Part shown: positions 39,801 to 46,066 of the stretch, piece after piece
How positions within the stretch are numbered: the first letter of the stretch is position 1
Layout of the letters: every line of letters starts with the position of its first letter
Assembly (NCBI GenBank): GCA_050875145.1
Contig: JBNMLH010000001.1
Location: 1 to 64,000, forward strand
Origin: CAG-411 sp050875145
GTDB taxonomy: Bacteria > Bacillota > Clostridia > Lachnospirales > Lachnospiraceae
Direction: 5' to 3'
DNA: 64,000 nucleotides
Made by a program: the position numbers and the translations under genes
The notes under the pieces: model-generated
The model's input: the letters and a program-made list of their open reading frames with translations, nothing else
Databases searched by the model: none
What the model was told of the DNA's origin: nothing

Positions 39801-40904
39801 TTTTCCCTGATTTTCAATTACACCATTTTCATTACTCTTATCTCCAACATACACATTCTTCATTGCTACTGTTGCATTTTCCGCAATCAAAATCATCGTA
39901 TCCGTCATATTGCTCAATGGGATAAGGTGAATATCCTGCCCAAAATCCCACACTGTATCTTTTGCTATAGTAATCGTATCGCAAATACAAATGGTTCCTT
40001 TTCCATTCCACTGTTTCTGGATAATCTGGATTGCTCTATCTATCGTTTTTACTGCTTTTTCTTTACTATTTCCACTAAAGAGATCAGAACCACTACTTGC
40101 CACATATACGGTACTATCCTGATACACTACCTGCTCACTAAAACATAATCCGCTATCTTCTCTTTGCTCTACTTTCCATATTTCTCCGCCTTCTTTTTGA
40201 AATACTACAGAAAAACATGTTTCTCCATTTTCCACATCTGCGTTTTCTCCGTAACCTACTGCAATATCTCCGTCTGATTGAGGAAGTTCTCTATATACAA
40301 TATTATATTGTTTTCCCTCCATATCCTGTGCCGTAACAGACAAACGTTCTTTTGTAATTCCAAATATATCTATTTTTCCACTCTTTTTTACCCATACTTC
40401 ATCTCCAATTTCCATCGTTGCAGTATCCTTTAATTGCACTACATTTTCTCCATTGTTTGCTGGAATCAAAGTAAGGCCTGTCAATTGCAATTTTGCATTT
40501 CCACAAACCTGAAAAATCTCATCTTCTCCGCCCGTATAAGTAGACTTATCCCGTTCTATATTTACTTCCTTTTCGTTATTTCCTCTTAGTATGGTAGCAC
40601 TATCCGTATCTTGGATTTGTTCCGGTGACATTACAACAATTGTTCCGCCATCCTCTACCATACTAAATGCCTTTTCCCAACTTCGCACTGGTTTCGTACT
40701 TGTCACTCCAGAATTCGAATCCGAACCTTTATGACGCAAAATGGTACCATCCACTTGTTTCAAATCATCATCCGTAGGATTCCAATAAACCTTGCTTAGG
40801 GTAACTGTAGCTCCATATATCGTGACACTATAATCACATAATGTACCAAAAAAAGAGACCCCTAAAAGCAACATGATTAAAGTATAAGAAACTACCTTTT
40901 TCAT
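30882..40904 (-). CDS. Giant secreted beta-helix surface protein with Pmp-like repeats
   Basis: 3340 residues. A signal peptide (MKKVVSYTLIMLLLGVSFFG) starts it. About seven copies of a cap-like module occur near residues 55, 268, 610, 986, 1886, 2154 and 2421, each an extended Gly/Asp-rich segment such as YVDPINGQDGNDG followed by a TxxxAxxxI helix and IYVxGTI. Long right-handed parallel beta-helix stretches follow, with many GGAI and FxxN repeats like chlamydial Pmp/autotransporter passengers (NGGAIYCADG, CDVGGGAVHV). Residues about 3050-3140 resemble a Listeria-Bacteroides/InlB-type repeat, then comes a Pro/Thr/Ser-rich linker. The end has SPRTKD, a hydrophobic span and a Lys tail, like a degenerate sortase signal. 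No catalytic residues are evident; adhesion or glycan binding is possible. Confidence 0.85.
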   Translation of the reverse strand: MKKVVSYTLIMLLLGVSFFGTLCDYSVTIYGATVTLSKVYWNPTDDDLKQVDGTILRHKGSDSNSGVTSTKPVRSWEKAFSMVEDGGTIVVMSPEQIQDTDSATILRGNNEKEVNIERDKSTYTGGEDEIFQVCGNAKLQLTGLTLIPANNGENVVQLKDTATMEIGDEVWVKKSGKIDIFGITKERLSVTAQDMEGKQYNIVYRELPQSDGDIAVGYGENADVENGETCFSVVFQKEGGEIWKVEQREDSGLCFSEQVVYQDSTVYVASSGSDLFSGNSKEKAVKTIDRAIQIIQKQWNGKGTICICDTITIAKDTVWDFGQDIHLIPLSNMTDTMILIAENATVAMKNVYVGDKSNENGVIENQGKLTIATAANICISTLKNQGTCVIKSGSIGLVDNKKGRLTIESGEYNRISNEAGEVKLKDGTVHYVENKSGSMDVSGGKFEKNTKNTLLINQGTMHVSGGTFSGVGNLVSNNGSLNWANAEIKQSQGQDTAFAMISSNGTVKVESGTIAAENGLQITAGNVEINGANVAITGWIETATTITMSGDSITHFYKMKTKDSKFSVESVLIDNVHTQTEAEKFDVQAAGYHYAYSEEKNAICLYNPMTYYVDPINGQDGNDGQTPDCAWRNLEFALSQIPQNEKVYIYLMESVEVTGTVAYDYTGTGSVTLVAHKNVTGPFLVCQESDSNLTIKNIDINGRGQKIAGITQQRSGPILELHAGTVTLSGGVILRDNASNTNGGAIFQDGGNLTVGKAQIKNNTSKENGGAIYCADGKLAIEEGAVFEENQATKAGGAVAIANVQGEAAHMQGSYKNNAAKKGGAIYVEDASLTLDSEITGNQATQNGAALYVDENSRITISGGTIKENGEDAVTIEEGKRKKTSRDIYVEGELVCDKDAWIGDVIYLANENHPMRITGEAALERSYVIGYTPLLEGKAIICYDSPSAAGRGFSKIIEKDYQDKTDEAARPNLVVSEDTIITNSYNVYLKTTWTEEEKTEAENSGRMIAKSFSEACEKLKKLGKGNIVICGQILIGGKEEWNFEEHGISWNPEIRIAEECTGTRTICLSGKSAQLTLSNIVINGNEANVSGCVYIQWGAVLTMDKDSLIKNAGQYGIYVKSGGTCNILDGEIKECQSAGIYSNGTVNATNAKIRECNKKGIYNDGGVVTGAAIEITDCGEGGVYNAAATLYLKDLKIKRCTSYGIQNISGNRAGKITISNCQVTQCEKIGIDNRGIIAMQSGEVSGCQCGGISNTGTLTITPMANETFVIYDNHRLGAGGSGGGGIYNTGTCTIEAKEPTSKVIFQKNSVLLQEKKSNTGGGALYNLGKCSILGTLDEEGQPTILFEDNLVEGNYNGNSYNFGGGAIKTYASNGNTLILDYVMLSNNYAKGGPVGGAIEIWGKVQMTNCILKQNSCDVGGGAVHVRNGSLSVASCQFLQNKSAVAGGAIYKYQNNWNGTIEIKNSSFQKNCAPSAGAIARYSENQNGKMSIENSVFIENTATSGNGGAVIINDDTTIDNCRFHKNIAKGSGGALQVATSNIEIKDCEVTENTAKYGGGISISGSVTVENTNIIKNKALYAGGGVSVAGSCKFDTCNITENLVCLTDGTVANQPCYGGGISSSASLSLLNCHIDKNRVIRENGNNTTYACGGGICNKGGSVTMKNSTSDENFVQSNVRAYSGGIYSSGNLVMEASQCNANVSNPDNPNAANIMVTGKDKTFVMKNSQCMKNNGNGSYVEDGACLQLSEGSVISENQGYGICSRITNVNDSRLTAPKLILNGGLIENNSEYGVYCQQGALSLNACDMKIEDRIYLKNDKISFTLNQYNNFSDATYHILLEKLGTSTFATGVSVIKKSNEVKDVGLYQKAFRIDNNGFALEPMEGNLVLSRVYFIGTTGKAVVTSDTLGATPRNPYTSWKQLKDAIGDKPATIYVCGTIEGGKQAGENWSLADGQVMYRYVGNQIADVDYSDYAFTDGPLVRVSAGDNLTIENMALDGNKFTDQICNTNASLIEVEKGAKLVLGNGAVIGNKGEENYRGYDYSLIQNGGTVHIKGTAIIQGPIKLNSYEKEDGTMELSSLCVDTSFKGKLVLAIPEDVQPGVSCVSYLDPENVSLKEANTINTKYSLVDDSISLVLKKEQNKDGTQTAELVVAGKSSLYVDGTRSVKEDGQCTGMSPKTAFRTLEQVYDWVHEQGETAEEYQVYVVGTISLTKGYYSPYGYGETKNRMTVVNTGRIVLKRYGKNEMLDADTPSNQNTVLQIEGNVTLDSLTISGHSKVEWDKMQNQQLQEAVNTQKPVIQIGKNGFLTFAGSSKIMENPCEKAICASSICRVEGKVALEGGIELIGSGGKIEVAKEGEFVNTTVLYVESPALDRVLISYDKITENNRATQELEQYTLAGSNIANYQMQVSESNEYDILLKEKQAIYLNTTSEGGSDNNTGDAPQRAVATLKKAYQIAATKNGDSVIYIMNPITMDSDITISESYYQENGTVINLSSGKVSLVRYIADGSGDTSSNKEELICVTGGTLTLEYITLNGRKVQVNGEGKVFDGIDANAPMIKVEESAELTVKKGTQMLNNCVVEQSSNNETCVGAAIWNKGSLKVEGGYFLGNEQKQSDGTKEQIAIYQDGDMELLTEPEWNGEQVYLAENKILQLATTNLTQTVYLQVADWKNNRIILKSNSGELSDEIATKFEVMSDKKEEYYVARNEKEKSILWLRKKVKIADQSQDILAEIGRTVTFSIYTDGTENKNEIEPQLFLAEKRVVNEKTKKEDEVYIPDLVIGKPRSLNNQIQYKITIPVSKETMGSYRFSLVLDGRQTDTTFTVSCYQWENSEKQPVEQLTIFADKEQEVAIHKIFLHIWNGYEEEVKVNMKGLSVQGVDGYEPKVVEENQLSSVDANQSFAITVDQASANSVTFNQITVLNMERRVRLLRENRSIEELVIKPKDSGIYAVCVKNSSLLNVNANAIMTIDELALQEEQITNDILAKSSVAKVNLETKTEEVTLQIQKDRCALTGAAISLKKNGASFVMEEQMDENGNPTDIYKGQVPVGLYTVVVGGVSGIYQGGVVEVNANQMNKKQLDFFSVRYEKGEENAKIQSEPEDYVVASGTAITLISKNQKNFIWQQHRIKGWKIKGEQGATLLEGSVYTVVDSIVLEGVWEEEQINISPIEQPEVATATPILPAATKKPELATATPFLPKLTEQPKETMVPDIEVTPSISESNPPESSAAPTSSPQATFETPEVNVTPTPVQETVAPAKTPKIQPSRIPETQDNVKKKEQDKRFKKCIISENKTKDQEKKKNGDEVESPRTKDFSPVERYIAMMCCSLTYLIYAGIKKRSGKKKKG

Positions 40905-40958
40905 AGCTCTTCCCCCTTCGTATTAAGTATCTCTTCTAGTATTCATCTATTTTACTTT

Positions 40959-40967
40959 ATTATATCA
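40959..40967 (-). promoter_or_regulatory. Putative extended -10 promoter of the giant surface gene
   Basis: TGATATAAT on the minus strand is an extended -10 box (TGn plus TATAAT) about 55 bases upstream of the start codon, without a good -35 box. The region 40905-41202 also holds a very A/T-rich stretch and the terminator at 41144-41178; I see no other gene. Confidence 0.4.
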
Positions 40968-41143
40968 TTTCTTTTTCTTTTGTGGGATATGTTTCATTTA
41001 TTTTATAATTTTTAATTTTTTTGTAATAATTGCACAAAAATCACAACAAAATTATCTAAAAATGAACGGCAATATTTTCATTTTAATAAATAAGATTATT
41101 AAAGTAACATTTGCAATTATGATACCCTCTAAATTAAACAAAA

Positions 41144-41178
41144 AAGGAAGACACTTCAACCATTGAAATGTCTTCCTT
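41144..41178 (-). terminator. Terminator after the second amylase gene
   Basis: 16-base arms (41144-41159 and 41163-41178, one G-T-type mismatch) with a 3-base loop, followed by T5 and more T-rich DNA on the minus strand. It lies 24 bases after the amylase stop codon. Confidence 0.88.
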
Positions 41179-41202
41179 CTTGTTTATTATTTCTTCTTTA
41201 TT

Positions 41203-44200
41203 CTACTTTACAATCACTTTTTTCACTGTTTTTGCTATGGTTGTTCCAGTAGCATCTTTTACCGTTACTACAATCTTATATTTTCCAACTTTCGTTGCTT
41301 TCCAATTCCATGTAGTAGTTGTTTTATAACCAGTATATGCGACTCTTTTGCCTGCATATGTATAAACTGTAAATTTGTATTTGTATGCCTTCTTTCCTCC
41401 AGAAGCCTTTACCTTGACAGTCGCTGTCTTTCCTTTTTTCAGTTTAACTGTTGTATTCTTGGTCGTGGCAACGGACAATTTCTTGGAAACAATAGTAATT
41501 GTCTTTGTTTTTGTTACAACCACTCCATCTTCATCTTTTGCATATACTTTTATTTTATATGTGCCAGCTTTCGTTGCTTTCCAATTGTAAGAGGTGATAC
41601 CTTCTGCATATTTTCTGGAGGCTACCATTTGATTCTTGCTATTATAAACTTCATATTTATAATAATATACTCCTACTCCATCAGCAGCATGTACCGTAAT
41701 CTTAACTGTTTTGTTTTTTACTTGTGATAAAGCTGGTGCTACACGGAATGATGAAATACGGAATGTAGAATCATCATTTGTACTTCCCGGAGTAGCTGTT
41801 GGCTTTGGTGATGCGGTACTTGATGCAGTTGGTGTCGGTACACCTGTTCCATCGTCCAAACCTGTATTATTTGTTGCGGTTGGTGTCGGTACACCTGGTG
41901 TCTTATCAGGTGCAGTTGTTCTTTCTGGACTTTGTGTTGCCTGTACTACATTTCCATTTCCCGTAATTGTTACTCCATCCATCAGTACAACATTCTCAAT
42001 ACTTCCATTATTTTGTGTATCGATTCCCAATACACCACCTTGCAATACACCATTCTTTGTGACAGTCAATTTTCCTGTGTCATTATATGCTTTTAAAGTA
42101 ATCTTTGCTGTCAATGTCACTTTTTTATCAATTGATGTATCTCCTGCTATCTGAATTGTTACTTCTTCTTTGCAATTTGTTGCATACTCTACTGCTTTAT
42201 CAAAATCCACAAAATATTTTTTCTGTCCATTTACTTGTATGTAATACGCTGCAACTACTACAATTCCACTGGCCGATTTTTTTGATCCATCAGGAAAGGT
42301 TGCTGTGACTTCTAACTTATATTCACCAATTTCTGTAAAGGAAGGTTTCTTTGTTTCCTGTCCATCCACTTTATATTGGACATCAGTTGCTTCATCCGCC
42401 TTACATTCATACGGTTCATGATCCTTTCCATCATACATTATCGTTTCGGTTGAAAGAGATAGACTATATTCTGATGGTGTAATAGATGCAGTTGGTGTCA
42501 CATCCACTATATCCTCTGTTGTATAAACATAAGTACGTTTCACTTCTTTGGTACCATTTGTTGCAGTAATAATTATTGTATCTTTTTCCTGTTCTCCAAC
42601 AGTAACCGTTATACTTTCCTCAAAACTCTTTGCCTCACCACCATTTACAGAAATCGTAGCTTTTTCGGCATCTGTAACCGTGTATGTTACTTTCGTACCT
42701 GCTGCCACTTTTCCCGATGGCTGTGAAGATGTAATTTTAGGTTTTTTTGCCTCATAAGCAGACCAGCTATTTGTACTGTAATCATACATCTGTCCTAATC
42801 CTGCCAATGTTAAATCATCTGTTTGTGCATCTCCATTATTAAAAATTATCTTTTTGTAATTTGCATTTCCCAGATCAACTGCATAAATCTTGTTATCTTT
42901 ATCAAAAAGTGTCATCTCTACGCCTGGCCATTTTCCATTTTCACCGCTTCCATCTGTCCATGCATAAGCATACACTTTTTCCCAATCCTTTGTATTTTTA
43001 AAGTAAACATAGGTACTTGTATCTGCTTCCTCTTTTGTATATGTTGCAGTTATCGTGTCTTCTTTTCCATTGCTGCTTTGTCCATATACAGTAATCGTAA
43101 CAGAATCTCCATCCTGCATATCCTCTCCAATGGTAACAGTCTTTGTATCTTTGAATGCAACCGCTTCTGACTGTCCTATTTGGTAAGTAGCTTTTTCTAC
43201 ATTGTCAGCCGTCACTGTAACATCCACTGTATCTGAAAATGTAGTACCATCTTCTGGCGAAATACTAAGTTGTGGTTTATTCACTCCTATTGTATAAGTA
43301 TAACTTTGTGTTGTACTTTTTCCTTCCTTTGAAGCCGTAATCTTTACTGTGCAGGTATCTCCCTCTTTTAATCCACTACCAATTGTAAGGGTAACTGAAT
43401 CCGTAAAGCTTGTCTCTTTTCCTCCATCAATACTATAGGAAGCTTGATCTGCATTTTTTACTGTATATGTAATCGCCTTTTCTCCAAGAATCGTTCCTGT
43501 TCCATATGTAGTTTGAATCACAGGTTTGTCTACTGTAATTGGATAAGAAGTGGTTGGATTAGACATTACATTCTGATAAACAACTGCTACTCCATATTCA
43601 CTTGTAATATTTCCAGAAATCGTTCCACCGGAAACCTTGAATGTATTTCCAGAAACCTCATCTACATAAGAACCATCTGCCAATCCATGTGCCGATGTAC
43701 TAACCTGTCCAGCTCCACCAAAATTCACAAGAATAATACCATTTCCACGTTTACAGTAAGCAATATTTCCATCTGCCCCCGAATTGTCAGCATCTCCTGA
43801 AAAACGATTGTTAAAATGGTTAATCGCTGCTACTTCTTTGGAAGCCCATACATAAGTAGAACACTCTCCCATCAAAGCAGGTTCTACTGTCTTACTCATA
43901 TTGTCGTTAAAACTTCCATCCTGATCACCTAGCAGAGTATCCTTTGAATAATATGGTCTTACAAAAAACAATGATGCCGCATCTTTTTTATTCCCGACAA
44001 TTGCCCAGGTACGAACAATAGAACGGTCTGATGCATATCTAGAACTCTCATTCATATAGGTATCATGTGATTCAGCCCAAAGTACAGACTTATCCGAAGC
44101 ATAATCCATACCAAGGGAACCTGGATTATTATTTCTGAAAGCCTCCAGCAAATGATTTCCTGCTGAATTATCTGTTACTGACATGTATTTTGTATATGAA

Positions 44201-45201
44201 TCAATACTGAAATTATCTCCTACTGTATTTAAAATTTCTCCATATACATATAAATCTCCACCTGTTTTTGATTTATAATGACTCTTTGCTTCATTCAAAA
44301 CCGTAGGCCAAAAATCACTAGCAAAGGATGCATCATCATCCGGTGTCTCAATATGCTTTGCCGCATCAAAACGAAATCCATCTACACCACAATCAATCAG
44401 CTCATCCAAATAATCATACACATATTTTTGAACGGTCTTGTTTGCTGTATTCAGATCTGGCATTCCCATCGTACCCTGTGTAAAATGCTCTCGTCCATCA
44501 CTCATCCATATCTGTAAATCATTAATATGCCAATAGGATTCGTCTGTAAGCATATCCTTATTCCAAAACTCTCCTACCTGTGGAGAAACATCCGATAATG
44601 CATTTTTCCAGCCTTTAATATTTCCCATATGGTTCGCTACAATATCCACGATTACCTTAATTCCATATTTTTCTGCAGTAGCACACATGGATTCTAACTC
44701 TGCTTTTGTTCCAAGCCAAGTATTTCCATTGTTACATACATCAAATGTTACTGGCTGATAAAGTTTCCACCAGTTACCTGTACCACCTCGACCAGGCCAA
44801 CCAACTTCTTTACCACCTTCTTCATCTCCACCTACCGTAACCGTTTGTCCTGTCTTTTCATCTTCATAAGTATAGTTATAGTCTTTCGGCTGCTGTGCTG
44901 GTGAAGTCTGTATTGCCGTATAACCGCATTCCGCAATTAATTGCATATGTGCTTCTATCGTACTGTAAGACCAGTTCCAGCAATGAAGAATATTACTTCC
45001 CTGTACCTTATTCTGTAATTCATAACTATTTTGTGCATCCACTTGCTTGTTTTCTACTGTCACCTGCTTGCTATCGTTCATAGCGGTGGCTGCCATAAGT
45101 TTCAAACTTCCGGCAGGTAATGTAGTCATAGAAAGCGCAACAGATAAACCAATTGCTAATGCACGATGAAATCTCCGATTCTGTTTTATTCCGCTTCTCA
45201 T
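41203..45201 (-). CDS. Secreted alpha-amylase (GH13, AmyE-like) with CBM26 and repeated Ig-like domains
   Basis: 1332 residues. A signal peptide ends near LMAATA. The GH13 domain spans about 60-520 and starts HCWNWSYSTI, like Bacillus AmyE (subfamily 28). It has DIVANH, GFRFDAAKH (nucleophile Asp), VYGEIL (acid/base Glu) and ESHDTYM. Two repeated Ig/E-set modules follow, then a CBM26 starch-binding module near 730-815 (VYFKNTKDWEKVYAYAW, IIFNNGDAQTDDL), another Ig module, a region resembling a beta-helix start, a Pro/Thr linker and two C-terminal Tyr-rich modules (YYYKYEVYN, YKYKFTVYT), each ending in a YNWKATKAGTYKI-type strand. It should cut internal alpha-1,4 bonds of starch. ATG 45201 has AGGG 5 bases upstream; a GTG at 45243 is a weaker start. 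Confidence 0.95.
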   Translation of the reverse strand: MRSGIKQNRRFHRALAIGLSVALSMTTLPAGSLKLMAATAMNDSKQVTVENKQVDAQNSYELQNKVQGSNILHCWNWSYSTIEAHMQLIAECGYTAIQTSPAQQPKDYNYTYEDEKTGQTVTVGGDEEGGKEVGWPGRGGTGNWWKLYQPVTFDVCNNGNTWLGTKAELESMCATAEKYGIKVIVDIVANHMGNIKGWKNALSDVSPQVGEFWNKDMLTDESYWHINDLQIWMSDGREHFTQGTMGMPDLNTANKTVQKYVYDYLDELIDCGVDGFRFDAAKHIETPDDDASFASDFWPTVLNEAKSHYKSKTGGDLYVYGEILNTVGDNFSIDSYTKYMSVTDNSAGNHLLEAFRNNNPGSLGMDYASDKSVLWAESHDTYMNESSRYASDRSIVRTWAIVGNKKDAASLFFVRPYYSKDTLLGDQDGSFNDNMSKTVEPALMGECSTYVWASKEVAAINHFNNRFSGDADNSGADGNIAYCKRGNGIILVNFGGAGQVSTSAHGLADGSYVDEVSGNTFKVSGGTISGNITSEYGVAVVYQNVMSNPTTSYPITVDKPVIQTTYGTGTILGEKAITYTVKNADQASYSIDGGKETSFTDSVTLTIGSGLKEGDTCTVKITASKEGKSTTQSYTYTIGVNKPQLSISPEDGTTFSDTVDVTVTADNVEKATYQIGQSEAVAFKDTKTVTIGEDMQDGDSVTITVYGQSSNGKEDTITATYTKEEADTSTYVYFKNTKDWEKVYAYAWTDGSGENGKWPGVEMTLFDKDNKIYAVDLGNANYKKIIFNNGDAQTDDLTLAGLGQMYDYSTNSWSAYEAKKPKITSSQPSGKVAAGTKVTYTVTDAEKATISVNGGEAKSFEESITVTVGEQEKDTIIITATNGTKEVKRTYVYTTEDIVDVTPTASITPSEYSLSLSTETIMYDGKDHEPYECKADEATDVQYKVDGQETKKPSFTEIGEYKLEVTATFPDGSKKSASGIVVVAAYYIQVNGQKKYFVDFDKAVEYATNCKEEVTIQIAGDTSIDKKVTLTAKITLKAYNDTGKLTVTKNGVLQGGVLGIDTQNNGSIENVVLMDGVTITGNGNVVQATQSPERTTAPDKTPGVPTPTATNNTGLDDGTGVPTPTASSTASPKPTATPGSTNDDSTFRISSFRVAPALSQVKNKTVKITVHAADGVGVYYYKYEVYNSKNQMVASRKYAEGITSYNWKATKAGTYKIKVYAKDEDGVVVTKTKTITIVSKKLSVATTKNTTVKLKKGKTATVKVKASGGKKAYKYKFTVYTYAGKRVAYTGYKTTTTWNWKATKVGKYKIVVTVKDATGTTIAKTVKKVIVK

Positions 45202-45298
45202 ATCGTCCCTATTCCTTTCTCTTTTATGCTTTTCTCTAATCACTCTATTTGTTCATTTTTTAGAGACACGCACCTTTTTCTTCTTTTTTCCAAAATTA

Positions 45299-45327
45299 AT
45301 CATAGCATATTATCCAATTTTTTTCAA
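45299..45327 (-). promoter_or_regulatory. Promoter of the second amylase gene
   Basis: -35 box TTGAAA (45322-45327) and -10 box TATGAT (45299-45304) with a 17-base spacer, about 100 bases upstream of the start codon. The gene therefore has its own promoter and is not simply cotranscribed with nrdD. Confidence 0.65.
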
Positions 45328-45402
45328 TATATTTTAATATTTTTGTAAATTTTATGTAATATCATTGAATAATTTCCATCTATCATATATCCAAAATTTA
45401 TT

Positions 45403-45448
45403 AAAGAAAAAGCGTATATACCTATACAGGCATATACGCTTTTTCTTT
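45403..45448. terminator. Strong bidirectional-type terminator
   Basis: Perfect 17-base arms (45403-45419 and 45432-45448) with a 12-base loop. The arms contain A5/T5 tracts around GCGTATAT, so the hairpin is flanked by U-rich RNA in either direction. It ends the nrdD-downstream transcript before the amylase promoter. Confidence 0.88.
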
Positions 45449-45464
45449 GATAAATCCGATTACT

Positions 45465-45983
45465 CTACAACACTTTAAAGTTAAACTTCGCTTTCGTACT
45501 CTGAATTGCTTTTCTTACAGAACATTTCTGAAAATCGCCTTTTTCATACTGTTCCATCATCCATTGTACATCATATTGTGTTGCCAGTTCACTGCCATCT
45601 ATCCCATCCAAGAATTTCCATTGCATAAGCACATATCCCAACCAATAGGATACTTCCGCCAACTCTGTCTGCTCCTGTTCTAGATGCTGCATCCGCTTTC
45701 CCTGCCCTATCATTTCGTTGTCAAAGGCAGCTAAAATATGGTACGGTGACCGACTATAGGCGGAAAGCATTTGCTCAAAATATACAAAAATGTCACTACC
45801 AAGAAATGCATTGACAAAAGGAACAAAGTCATAACGGCACTCTACTGCATATTGAAATGTTTTTCCTATAATATCTGCATAACCATTATATAAAAACTCC
45901 TTCTCATCTTGGGAATAATCATACTCATAACGCATAATATGCATCCACTGTTGAAATGGAATATCTATACTTTTCCCTTTCAT
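45465..45983 (-). CDS. Hypothetical protein, 172 residues
   Basis: Not recognised. It is a soluble, acidic and aromatic-rich protein without signal peptide or membrane span, predicted mostly helical. Conspicuous segments are QWMHIMRYEYDYSQDEKEFLYNG, YWLGYVLMQWKF and MMEQYEKGDFQK. It follows nrdD by 83 bases on the same strand and ends 17 bases before a strong terminator, so it probably shares the nrdD transcript. An uncharacterised Firmicute family is likely; the size and helix content would also suit a toxin-antitoxin component, but nothing proves that. Confidence 0.7.
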   Translation of the reverse strand: MKGKSIDIPFQQWMHIMRYEYDYSQDEKEFLYNGYADIIGKTFQYAVECRYDFVPFVNAFLGSDIFVYFEQMLSAYSRSPYHILAAFDNEMIGQGKRMQHLEQEQTELAEVSYWLGYVLMQWKFLDGIDGSELATQYDVQWMMEQYEKGDFQKCSVRKAIQSTKAKFNFKVL

Positions 45984-46066
45984 TTTTCATCACTTCTTTC
46001 AATGTAAATTAACATGGGCATAACCTAAATTTTATGAATAAAATACGAAAAATACTTTTCTTTCTT

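Noticed and set aside
31255..40148. Numerous open frames on the plus strand opposite the giant surface gene
   Set aside because: They are short, lack ribosome sites, have Cys/His/Ser-rich translations typical of antisense frames and lie wholly inside a gene with a clear signal peptide and repeats.
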